This document shows positions 35,780-47,121 of a stretch of 64,000 nt of DNA, one piece after another. Made by a program: the position numbers and the translations under genes. Below the pieces are notes generated by a model that worked only from the letters and a program-made list of their open reading frames with translations, had not been told where the DNA came from and did no database searches. The stretch lies in the NCBI GenBank assembly GCA_003344405.1, contig NOWV01000048.1, positions 124,001-188,000 of the forward strand. The letters are read 5' to 3'. Position 1 is the stretch's first letter, and every line of letters starts with the position of its first letter. The stretch comes from Trichoplax sp. H2 (lineage: Eukaryota; Placozoa; Uniplacotomia; Trichoplacea).

Positions 35780-38700
35780 ATGTTTATGCCATCAAGAGGT
35801 GGATCCCGTGGAGGCAAGGATCAATTCGATTGGGATGATGTTAAAGCAGATAAATATAGAGAGAATTATCTAGGTACGACTCACCGTCAACGATCACATC
35901 GACTGACAATTATATCAGCATGATTGAACACAACATCAATAACAAATTAAGAATAATCACATTATAAATGAATGATACAATATGCATGAATCTCAATTTT
36001 CCATCCATATGAGTACACCAAATTTCAGATCATGCAGTTAAGGGCAGTTATAAATTCATAGCATAGCTCAATTGTAGTAGCTTACATTGTTCATTGTAAT
36101 TCTACGCATAATATTTCAAATTCATGGTGGATTACTCTACAAAACACATCCATATTATAATAACACTAATAATAATAAAATGAATGAATTAAAGTAATAG
36201 TAATACACCTACCAGATTAAGCTTATACTTATCATGAGCAGTTACAAGACTATAAGTCGCAAGAAACGTAGTTGCTTTCATCACAGTTTTCATCTTACAG
36301 TATAGACCATATTGGACATGCAGAAGAGTAACATGATAACGTCCAAGATAATTGAAACGCGATTGCTTTTCATATACTGTACTATACATCCTTACTAGGT
36401 ATGAGCGTGTCAATCGTGTAATATCATTTAGTAAGAATTTTTCAATGATCAACAACACGCAAGGATCAGTAGCACAAATTACAATGCCATGATTATTGGC
36501 CTTTGTAAAATTTTCCTTTCCGCGTTAACTCGGGTAGCTAATCATTTTTGTGTTTGTACGTAAATTGATAGGCCATTCCGTTATGGCACCTATTGGTCGA
36601 TGGCAAAAGGGAAAAGACTTAACTTGGTGAGATTTGATTTGCTGTCCCATTGAAGATCTTAGCATACTACTTTCAAGAATAAGTTCCATTAATTCAAGAA
36701 TATTTTGCTTATTGAATACTTTAATTTGCTGATCTGGCATTTTGTGAACATACTTGGATAGATGCTTGTAGTAAACATTACTCATTACATTATGATATTC
36801 CACCTCAATGACCGTAGTTGCAGTCAATGATTTCATAAATAAATACTACATATTGCTATAGTTATGATAAATACTCTATGTTATAAACCTAAAAGCAGGC
36901 ACTATCTCCAATCGCCTAAAGCGAAAAAGCTAGTTCTGTTTATGATTTCACAATAATACTGTATATCAGGTTGAAACCTAATTAAAGATTAGAAATAAAT
37001 TCGATACAATTTTCTCATATCAATTAATTCAATAACATTGATATTGAAATATATCGTTTACAGGTACAATAAAGATAAAAAACAAAAGGAAGCTGATCGT
37101 AAAGCTGTATGTTACAAATTGATTTCTGCTTTAAAATTTTGTACTATATTTTAGCAAGGATCTAGTTACAGTTATAGTGTCATGACCAGCTAATAATAGC
37201 TATGACCGATGCAAGCGACATTCCAATGAACGTCTTTTTACCTACTTGTAGGAAATGATGGCAGTGAAAGAGCAAGAATCGATGGCTCTCAACGTTATGT
37301 TGTACGATGATATATTATATTAAGTTAATCACTTGATTACGTCAAGATGCATATATGTTATCTCTATAGCATCTCTAATAATGCATCCCAATCTTTTCGG
37401 AGGAACTGTTACATACTATTTAAACAAGACGTTAGTGATAATATAGTACATTATAGAGGCCTCCTATAGTTTATATTACACACAATGCAGAGTTCTATGC
37501 ATATTGCTATTCTTACTGCTGTGCAAACACCTCTCAGTATACAGCACTATCGTGATAATATCGTACACACTACATTAGTGAAAGGCTCGATATACAAAAT
37601 TTACAATTAATAAGATATCCTTATTCATATGGTATATACCACTTGGTCAATCCGTGAAGGCTTATCGCAAATGTGATGCTTGTTTTAGATTATCTCTACT
37701 AAACCATCATCTATTTTAAAGTTAGATATGAATGGATTAGTTTCGAAATTGCATTTTAAAGCAACCCACTACTTCACTCGTAGATTTACATATACGTAGA
37801 TACATATTTTACTTAAGCATAGGCACCGTAATCATGATAATTGTCTTGAAAAATTGAGATTGTAAAATGCTGTATTTATATGCATTATAGGGGTAGAACT
37901 GATGCCAATTCCGCTCGTTCCAATAACTTAACAAAGACTGAAATATCTGATTTGTTTAAGAGGGGCCAAACCGAACGAGATGATGGTGATATTGAACGCA
38001 TGCAAGGAGTTGGCTTTTTAAGGTAGGTAATATGAGGAACTGTTCTATAATCTCGCAAATGACTTGCGCGTACTGTACAACTGTACATTACGATGTAAGC
38101 ATAGAATTCTAGGTTAAACCACAGTTATTACGTCGAAATTTTGATTCGTCTTGAAGTGTCTTGTCTCATAAAATCCTTGATTTATTGTTCATTTACAGTG
38201 CTAGAGCTGCCTTAATGGCTCCAGATTCGGAAACTAATAAAGGTGTTGGAAAGTCGAATATGACTGTTTACGAGGTGAATTTCAAATGTAATCTTTACAA
38301 AGATATCACTTTAGCTTGTGATAGTGAACTTTTTGAAATAATATACAATTATATCAATTTTTATGTAGAAAGTGGTAGAACCTGGTGATGCGGTCACGAA
38401 GGACGTGTATGTTTTAGGCGTTTAATATACACACTCACCTACAGTATATTGTATTTATTGCTTATTATAATAATTGAAATCACTGTAATTGAGTATCGCG
38501 CTTTATACAGCTGTAGTATAATGCAGTAGTTAGATTGTATACTGATAATATAATCTACCCCAATATGCAGGGGGAAGAAAAAGAAAAAGAAGGAAAAAAA
38601 GGAAAAGAAGAAAAAGAAGAAAAAGCATTCTAGCCATAATCATAGTTCAGATGATGATAATCGGAAAAACTCTGACCCTGACTCGCATCCCGGTGTACAT

Positions 38701-39159
38701 AGTGTTAAAAATAGTGTGGGTGAAGGTAGGACTTTGAAAGTGAAAGATAGCATGAAGAGTACATATTTGAATGCTGATCTTATATTTAAATTGTACTCAG
38801 AATTACTTAAAATACTTTCAAAATTTCTAAGAATTGTTCCTGACATTAATTTAGGGCGAAGGAGGCATGATTCTTCATCGGATGAAGACGCAAATGATTT
38901 ACGATACTCCGCTAAAGATAAGCGCAGTGATTATAGTTTTAATGACGATAGGAAATATTCTGAAAATCGATCTAGTAGGGGGCGGCCTATCGATAAGGTG
39001 CCTACTCGGCGTTATAAGCATTCTCCTGACGAAGTGGACAAAAGACGAGATCGCACGTATCATCATCGTCATTATCGAGATCGAAGTCCCCATTCAGAAA
39101 GCAGTAGAGACCATGATAGATATAAGCCACGAAAAAAACCTCATAGTTCAAAATACTAG
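35780..39159 (+). CDS. MMTAG2: MMTAG2 homologue (multiple myeloma tumor-associated protein 2, C1orf35)
   Basis: A small conserved eukaryotic protein with a lysine-rich tail; the molecular role is not established. Exons: 35780-35873, 36572-36626, 37064-37106, 37252-37301, 37891-38022, 38199-38274, 38578-38692, 38855-39159, totalling 870 nt (289 aa; human 263). The family signature is at the N-terminus: [24 protein letters not shown], then [17 protein letters not shown] lysine run ([16 protein letters not shown]) and an Arg/Ser/His-rich, RS-like C-terminus ending HSSKY follow, suggesting a nuclear, RNA-associated protein. The seventh exon is entered at GGGGAAG|AAA because the preceding CAG would shift the frame into an early stop. 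A polyadenylation signal lies 200 nt past the stop. It is divergent from KIF5. Confidence 0.92.
36189..36836 (-). other. Antisense open segments inside MMTAG2 intron 1 / exon 2, unrecognised
   Basis: Two antisense frames (36525-36836, 103 codons with ATG; 36189-36458, 89 codons) have protein-like composition, including [14 protein letters not shown] and [16 protein letters not shown]. Candidate splice sites exist (donor CTA|GTAAGG near 36400, acceptor ACAAAG near 36510), so a small nested gene is possible. The first frame also runs antisense through MMTAG2 exon 2, so at least part of it is a shadow. I do not recognise a family. Confidence 0.25.
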
Positions 39160-39358
39160 GTAAAGGAAAATTTTGCCTATGCAATAATAGCGAGATGTCG
39201 AACTAGTTTATAGCAACTGTAAATAATTATTTACTGCTTGAGAAGGCGATATTCTATCCAAATGATTTGGGAAATAGTGTCGACATTCAAATTGATTTGT
39301 CATTTTATGCACATGATGGTATCGCATTATTGTATTTTGTATAATTTATCTTATCAGA

Positions 39359-39364
39359 AATAAA
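39359..39364 (+). terminator. Polyadenylation signal of MMTAG2
   Basis: A canonical AATAAA hexamer 200 nt downstream of the MMTAG2 stop codon, followed by a T-rich stretch. The position is typical for an animal 3' UTR. Confidence 0.6.
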
Positions 39365-39922
39365 ATTTTTATCGATTTAAATGGCACTTTTTATTGTCTA
39401 TTAGCCTAGTAAAGTCTTATACGCGTTATGTTATACTAAGTAAGGTATCCTATGTACGATAGGCACCATGATAGGTGCTGTACGCATACTGTATGTTAGA
39501 GTTTCTAGCGAGTTTGATCTGGATCCTGATACTGGTGTATCAGTTTTACGCAGTATTTACTTAATGATCAATATCTACGACGGGCAGTGCTTTATCGCCT
39601 GATTATTTTATTTGTAGAGATTGTTTTTACGATAATGGTATATTGAAAGTCTAATTTAGTGGTAATTGCTCGTACTAATAGATGATAGTCTATTAACTTG
39701 CTTAAATTGTCGATATGTCATTTATCTAAATACTCTAGTACTGGATTCATTTCCTCATCAGGTATTCTTTGACTATTAATACATTAATTTAACAAAATTA
39801 TACAAGCACTATAAATCTCGAGCATCCTTGATGAGCCTTACATCACCCGGTAACATTACAAGTAGAAAGTGGCTTGCAAGCTGTGACAGATTTTTACTAA
39901 TAGCATGCTGTGGCTCTAGCAA

Positions 39923-40023
39923 TTTTTTTTTTGGGGGGGGGGGAAACATAACAAAGCCAGGAGCTTTACCAATAGATTTTTTTTCAAATTACAAGCTTGG
40001 CAGATTTTTTGGAGGGGGGTGGG
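39923..40023 (+). repeat. Paired T-run / G-run tracts
   Basis: Ten T followed by eleven G at 39923-39943, then T8 near 39978 and T6-GG-A-G6-TGGG near 40005-40023. These are low-complexity tracts, prone to sequencing and assembly error; the G runs could fold as quadruplexes on the plus strand. Confidence 0.7.
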
Positions 40024-40497
40024 ATAAGATTATACGAGCATACTTAATACGCTATCAGTGAGCCTGTTGGACATCGTGTAATGTATACTGTACTGTTAGC
40101 TTTAGAATAATATTATTTTATTTTATTCAATTGAAGCAAAGTATCACAGGCTGGAATCATTACTGATGTATTGAGTACAATATAATGTTGGCTGTTACTA
40201 ATTATGGAAAGTCTCATTCTCCCAACCAATATTTTCCATAGAATTGCTGACAAGAAAATGCTGTAGTCACAATGTACCTCTTCTAGAAACTTTGATTTAG
40301 CTGGGCTGAGCGTTATTTCCTTTACTTTGATTATAATCACTACTATTAATACTAGTCGAGCCCAGTGCTAATGATACGATGAGCTAAGCGTACCTAGTTA
40401 CTAAGTAGAATCTCTACAATAATATTTGAATAGTTTACTTCGCCTTCACTAAACTCCGCAGTTCTTTGACTGCTCTTACTAGCTGCCATGTTGATTT

Positions 40498-41010
40498 GGT
40501 CGTCCAGTACTGCCAGACATGGACTGCTCAGTCCAGTCCAGTGTACAGTACAGTGCACAGTACGGTACTCAGTCTCAGTGTACTGTAAGCTACAGTACAG
40601 TACTGTACTGTACTGTACACTGCACCGTATTTTCCGGGTCAGTCTACAGTACTGTACAGTACTGTACAGTACAGTACTTGCACTACTGTACAGTACAATG
40701 GAGTCCTAGACTACTGACTATACTGTAGATCATAAAGGTACCGAACCGAACCGGACCATTCTCAGGTCGTCCAGTACTGCCAGACATGGACTGCTCACTG
40801 TGCTCAGTCCAGTCCAGTGTACTGTACAGTGCACAATACGGTACTCAGTGTACAGTACTGTAAGTTACAGTACACTGCACCGTATTTTCCCGGTCAGTGT
40901 ACAGTACAGTACTTGCACTACAATGAAGTCCTAGACTACTGACTATACAGTATACAGTAGAGCATAAGGTACTGAACCGAACCGAACCGAACCGTTCTCA
41001 GGTCTCACTA
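40498..41010 (+). repeat. Tandem duplication of a ~265-bp GTAC-palindrome unit
   Basis: Unit 1 begins at about 40498 and unit 2 at about 40764. Both run in the same order: GGTCGTCCAGTACTGCCAGA, GGACTGCTCA, GTCCAGTCCAGTGTAC, a block of TACTGTAC palindromes, CACCGTATTTTCC, TACTTGCACTA, AGTCCTAGACTACTGACTA, then an ACCGAACCGAACC tail. The number of palindrome repeats differs, as expected for slippage. Open frames crossing this region are shadows of the repeat. Confidence 0.85.
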
Positions 41011-43366
41011 CTCTACTGTACTGTACTACCGCTTGAGCAACGCGTTGATCGGGCAGCAACTCCCACTGGTGTGCTTGCAGCAGAAAATCAACTTCCATTT
41101 TGCAGTCTTTATCCTGTCAAAACGACTCAAGGAAGGCAATTGGAAGATAGTTAAATCCATTCAAGCAAATCGTTTAGCTTGTCGTAAGCGAGATTGGTTG
41201 TGCTTTCATCGTTTAGTCTATTGACAGTGTCAAGAGTAGTTTTATTGAGATTGGCGGCACCAAGCCATCGCCATATTGTTGATTGTTATTATTGCTACAG
41301 GCAAATCTACAGTGCAGCAAGACTCGGCAAAGACACGCAAAAAGGTAGGATCAATGTACTGCAATGGACAGATTGAATTCATTAGCTCATGGTAAATGAT
41401 TAGTAGCATGTTGGTCAATGAATGTGGATTGTCGTTGATGACTACGATGGAAGTAATAGGGGGGTAGTCGACTAGATCAAAGTCGACACAGCCGCGCTGA
41501 GTTGTGCAATCCTGAACAGAACAAGTCGCTGCTGAGGCCTAAATCCATTGCATTGAATAACTGATCCTGCGATATCACAGTCAAATGGAATCATTCTAGG
41601 CAGATTTTCTTCAAATGAGACGATGACTCAATCACAGTACTGTATTACTCTTAAAGTGCTTTGAAAGGGCTTTTGATGCCATCAAGGACTAGTTTATCGT
41701 GTACAATCGTCAACTTTAGCAAGCTCATTGGTGAGAATAGTAGAATAGGAACGTCTTAACGCTTCAATTCAATCAAGACTAAATAGGGCTGGCTTCCTCT
41801 TGATGCTTGACCAACAATTTAGCCAGAATGTTGACGATATTATAGCTATTTGTGAATTACGTAGTACAGGACTGACTTGGTGAAGTAGAGTATGACAGGA
41901 CTACAGAGGAAGGAAGAAAAGGACCTCACAGTAACCTGCTAAATTACACTGATGTTTATCCTTCAAGGATCTCAGTCATTCCTCTCCAAAGCAGCAGATG
42001 AAGAAATTGATTCCATTCCCTGTGTTGCGTACTGGTTAACGAGGACTGACTAGTAGACACTTTTACTTTCTACAATGTGAATGACTACAGCCCTATATCT
42101 ACTAGTCGGTAAGGACTTTACAAAAATGACTAGACTGAATGGATGACCTAGGAGTAGAAACAACTTAAAAAGACAGATTGACGAGTAGCAAACTATCGAT
42201 GATCATCTATCCAATGGAATACAGATTGAGATCGCAGATCGGAGGTGGTTATTACAATACTTTCAGCTACTTGAATCAATCAATCAATCACTTTTCACAG
42301 TCTATCCTTGTCGATAAAGTAAAATAGAGCCAATTCTCCAGTATCGCTCGTACTGTAGTGACTGATGATGGTCAAACGCTTAGCCAGGGTGACAAACTGA
42401 AGCTGTAGTAGAAATAGAAAATGGACAACATAAGTGATGTTGTATGACACAATCTTATTCGTTTTGAAATCATTTTTTGAGTCGTTATCGCAACCTTAAA
42501 TTGAATCAGCGATGTTTCTTAATAATTGAACTTACCTCAATGATGTTTCCATTTTTATATGAGTTCTATACGATGCTAGATATACTCGTCAACCTGCACT
42601 CTGCTAGCTTTGTAATATCTGATCAACTAGGATTACTTTTTATCTTGGGTATTAGAGTAATTTTTTGTAACTGCTCTAGAAACTAGAATGATTGATACAA
42701 ATCGATTATCTAATTCGTCTTAAGAGCTTGTGCAGGCTATAGAATATCTTCAGATGATCCATTCACTTGAGAATGTTTACATTTTTTTTCTTCAATTATT
42801 AATTCAAACTTTCAAAGTAGTTCAGACATGGACTACTGAGTTGTATATAAAAGACGATGGAACATATCAAAATTGATCTACTAGCTACAACTAGCTTCAT
42901 GGCTAGTTGATTCTTCATAATGGTAATGAAATTTGAAGGTGGTTAGAGTCCGGTTAATTTGATTAGTCAAACCGAAGTGTAATTAAAACTTGACATGAAT
43001 TGGTAATGAGCTATGCTAAACAGCAGGGGACGAAAACCAAAATAATAATCACCAGTGCTCACGCTGCCTTCTTGACCATTAGACTGTTGACTGCTTAACC
43101 AAATCGGGGATAGACAATCTACAGTAGGTAATGTATAAACAAGGAGATTCATTTTGATCAACAGCCTCTTTTTACTCAATTTGTTTGTTAACGATTGATC
43201 AACTTGATAGCACATTGAGTATTAATAATTTATCAACCGTTGACAAGACAAAAGTACCAAAAGTGATGCACAATTAAGTATTGTCTTGGCAAATATTACA
43301 CAGTGTATTTGCTAAATAACTTACTCATTACTTTATATTTTTAGTCTGGTGTATAATTGTTTCCTT

Positions 43367-43552
43367 TCAGTCCAATTCTACTCTAGTTGGTTTGCTATTA
43401 TTATATACGTAATTCCATATGGATTTTTTCGCCTTCAAGGAGGTACCCACTATTGGCAAATGTGGATCTCGCCCTATTGATTTAGTGCTTTTTCCTTTCA
43501 TAGAATTAATAGTTCCATCCTGTGCAGCCTGCGCTGTCTTTTCCCTCTTAGT
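43367..43552 (-). CDS. Possible terminal exon of an unrecognised small protein
   Basis: An open frame of about 60 codons ending at a stop. It reads like real protein (REKTAQAAQ, KSIGRDPHLPIVG, KKSIWNYVYNN, ends PTRVELD) rather than AT-rich noise. It has no ATG at its 5' end, but the preceding bases (ACTAAG before AGG GAA) could be a splice acceptor, which would make this a last exon with the rest upstream at higher coordinates. I found no matching upstream exon and do not recognise the family. Confidence 0.3.
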   Translation of the reverse strand, partial: TKREKTAQAAQDGTINSMKGKSTKSIGRDPHLPIVGTSLKAKKSIWNYVYNNSKPTRVELD

Positions 43553-45402
43553 CAATTAAAATAATAATATAAGTGCAATTACGAGATGGACTAGTGCTAT
43601 TTTTCTACCAACTGAGATTGAAATAGTTGTTGCATCTGTCTAGGAACTGGGGATACGATATTCAATGTTGAGTGATAAGATCCAATCTACAGTAGGACAA
43701 AAACCAATTAGTACTATTGTCAGGATTAGTTCACCTTTGTACCCTCCATCTTGAAACTTTTCTACCTTGGTAGATACTGTATATATATATACGTCTACTC
43801 CTTTTATTTTAAATTGCTAGTGAGGATACAAGTAAATAAATAAAAGATACGTACAGTCCTAGTACAAGTAGCAACGATATCATTACAGTAGTGCTATTTC
43901 TAACTCTTCTATCCTTTCTACTGGTTACCTTGATGTCCAATCCTTCTACATGTCAAGAATATCTTGAGGTACACTCAATGCCAAGTAGGATAAAGCTTTA
44001 CACAATTTTTTGCGTCAGTTTGGATAACTACATGTGTATATAATGGTGGAATTTTTTTTATTTTACTGAAATTGTGCACAAAAGTAAACTATTCTCTAGA
44101 TTGAAAACTTGGTTTAGTATTGTTTTTATTACTAAAATAACCACACTGTCTTCATTTTATTGTGGTCACTTGGTGGTAGAACAGTCAATACATGTATTAA
44201 AATTGTTGTCTGTTATTAATCCTTCTTATCATTCTACAACATTTTCAACTTTGACCATAGTATTACATCGACAAATGTCATCCAATATTCTATTCCATGT
44301 TATTTATCAATCATAGCAAGACTGTAGTTTATCGTAAGACTACACAAACTAGTCCTTGAAAATACCTTGGTTGTGTAGTATTTTTATTCTTTATGTTTTG
44401 TAAGAGAAGAATCGAAAGCTTATTGATGCCCCTATTTTAATTGTTCGACATGACAAATACAGTAGTTACGTTAACGTCCGATAAGATCCTATAACCGATT
44501 GATAGGGTACTTCCATCTTACTGCAATGATGTTCTACTTGTTATATTACGATGTTGTCATAACTTTCTTTTTGCATGCTCGATTTCCTGTTCCAGTACTA
44601 TAGAGTAGAATAGAGTAATAGTGAACAACTATCGATACCAATGCATATTATTCTAAACGGTGTCATAGAACTGAATCATCTCAATGGATTATTTTATCAA
44701 TTTTGAATTTTCAAAGATACCTTGTACGACTGTCTATTAATTAAGGGATATCTCTTCTTTTCCTCATCATGATAATAATGAAGGACAATGTGTATACTAT
44801 TTTCTACTAACTTGTAAGGCGGATAATGCATGTATTCATACTATTAATAATTATTTTGATTAACCAAGAGAGGTTAGATAGTATCGTTAGCAAGTATTTC
44901 AATCGCTGATGGACTTGAATTCAATATGAGAGCTAGTGACGTTAGATGGATAGTCATCATCTATACGATGGGGATTATACAAACTCAAAAGATATTCAAT
45001 CGTCTCGTTTTTGATGATATAGGAAAAAAGGATATCATCCTGTTATTCTTTCGTCCAAGAGTCTTGTTACCCTAAAGAGTCCCTGTTGTTAGGACGATTA
45101 ACACATGTATATAGACATAAATACACGTTGTTGGCCGACAATACATGGGATACTTTTTCTGCATGATTGACTTTATCCAATACGGTTATTGTATTGCAAT
45201 GGAATGATTATTGGGCTCAGCACAGTACAACATCGAGTTTTTTCTTTTGCTTTACTACTTTTAAAGTAATACTCGTAGACATTGGCAATAAGAAATAAAT
45301 TCATTTTACTTTGAGAATATCGTGATGATGCAAAGCACATGTTGAAGATTGAAAAATCGTATCCAAATGTTTTTCAATTGAACCTTTTTGTTGCAATTGT
45401 AG

Positions 45403-47121
45403 ATGCTTAGGGCCGGCTCAAGGAGTGTAACTTATCTGCCTAACCTTCGCGCTGTTATAAATCGTGTAAGGCCGCTAACTGTTATCAATGGACCGACAAA
45501 TTCTACCGGTAATCAATCCGCTTTCGCTCCTGCAGAAGAAGATTATTATAACGATTTCGGTAAGACCGATAGAGATAAACCACTTGGTATAATTGGTACG
45601 AAAATGCCATGATTTCCATCATATCTAAACTACAATCTTATTCTTTAAAGTCTGTAGTCAATAATACTTATTTGTTTTTTATTCATTTCACCCAAATAAT
45701 GAAGTATTAAATACAAATTACAATTATTTATTATACCTCTATTCTTATAGGTAGGCGTCAATATTTGAGCGCTTACCCTATACTTTCTATCAACTTGGTA
45801 GCAGTAAATTTGATTGTTGACATTGATCTACGTTTTCATAGAATACCTTCCTCATTAGATAGATCCAATGGAAATATGTTCATTTTTAAAAATATGAATA
45901 ACAATCTTTTGCTTGTATTGATTTTTTCTTGAATGGGTTTTATTTTACAAAGTTGGTGGCGATAGTAGCAGTTCTCTATCCAGTAGAAAGCTTGACATCA
46001 AAATGAGACAATTATTACTAAATGGATCAAAACACGAGTTTTTGCAAAACCCAATTGATGCTCAAGCTAAGCTACAAAAGGTATTGTATCTTTAAATTGT
46101 TGACATTTTTTAATACATTTGTTTATGGAGTTATTTTGACCAACTTGAAGTCTTTATTCTATCTCTAATTACGGTAGTTGTAAATTTTGAAAAAATGGGC
46201 TATTTTTCCATTAGCTTATTTGTTATTTTTGGGTTGTATCGTTTCTAGATTATGAATAATGCTCCCAAGGACGAAGCAAAGCCTGTGAAAACTGTTTCGG
46301 TATATACCCAAACGACAAAATCACCTGAGGAGATAAAACAAGCTCCAGTAGGTAGTGTCGAATGTATCGTCCAGCAAGTACCTTCCTACTATCACCAAAG
46401 CTTTATGGAATTATTTCCCAGTATTCGTTGCGAAGTTGGCGATTTAAATGTTCTGACGTTATGTCAAAGAAGTAAATTGGATTCATCTGTATATTCAGAA
46501 GACATGGCATTAGAAAGAGAGCAATTATTAAAGAATGTAAGTGATTGAAATTTGATCGTGATGCCAAGAGTTGTAGAATTATACTTTTGATTTTTTTCAC
46601 GTCTTATCTTCATTCATTGAAAATGCTAAATGCTTTATGATATTAATACAGCTTAGTTTGGCTAATGTTGAAGGAGTTTATTGCATAAGAATAATAAAAA
46701 AGTCGCCAATAAAATTGTTTGGATAACGTTCGAATTCTTCTTCTTTAGTTTATATCTGCTTCCATGGAAATTGTCAGCAAGTTAATATCTGCTGGATATT
46801 GGGCTAACTTTATCGATCCTGCTTCAGGGCGAGCAGTAAGGATGCTACTTCATTATTGCATAAGCAAAAGTTTTAATATTACCGGCTATAACGGAGATTC
46901 TTCAATTTTAGTTTTTAGGTACGTATTGCAATAATACATTTTATGAAACAGATGAACGTTATAGACATCTTGGCTTCAAAATTGAAGATTTGGGTTGTTG
47001 TAAAGCGATAATTCATCGTTTTTGGGGAACTAACGTCTTTGTTGGTTCAATTTTTACCGATGCTCCTATTGATTCACCTCTCTTAAAAAATATTTTTACT
47101 GAGGATGTATCTAAAAATTAA
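45403..47121 (+). CDS. MMADHC: MMADHC, cobalamin trafficking protein (CblD)
   Basis: Adaptor that acts after MMACHC and directs cobalamin either to cytosolic methionine synthase or to mitochondrial methylmalonyl-CoA mutase. Exons 45403-45595, 45953-46080, 46249-46536, 46749-46835 and 46912-47121 join in phase to give 301 aa (human 296). The family core is plain: [10 protein letters not shown], then [35 protein letters not shown], and DLGCCK...[14 protein letters not shown]. The N-terminus ([20 protein letters not shown]) is Arg-rich without acidic residues, consistent with a mitochondrial targeting peptide, and aligns with the human start. The last exon was entered at TTTTAG|TTTTTAG, since this gives AFLGTY; the next AG would break the frame. 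The ATG sits directly after TTGTAG, a likely acceptor, so a 5' UTR intron is probable. Confidence 0.96.

Larger units (their letters stand above)
39160..45402. other. Mostly non-coding region between MMTAG2 and MMADHC
   Basis: Contains the MMTAG2 3' flank, T-run/G-run tracts at 39923-40023, a tandem duplication of GTAC-palindrome DNA (40498-41010), and one weak coding candidate (43367-43552, minus). Other open frames are at or below 82 codons without splice context. From about 41400 to 43300 and 43600 to 45400 I see no structure beyond AT-rich sequence with simple runs such as (TCAA)n near 42280. Confidence 0.55.

Noticed and set aside
36525-36836. Treating the 103-codon antisense frame as a confirmed gene
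   Set aside because: It is antisense to a conserved coding exon and has no recognised homologue; kept only as a weak candidate.
38867-39184. Overlapping frames on both strands near the end of MMTAG2
   Set aside because: Shadows of the RS-like last exon of MMTAG2, whose own frame is fixed by phase and by the homologous protein.
40488-40728. Two overlapping plus-strand frames of about 70 codons
   Set aside because: Same cause: palindrome-rich repeat sequence lacking stops, translated in two frames at once.
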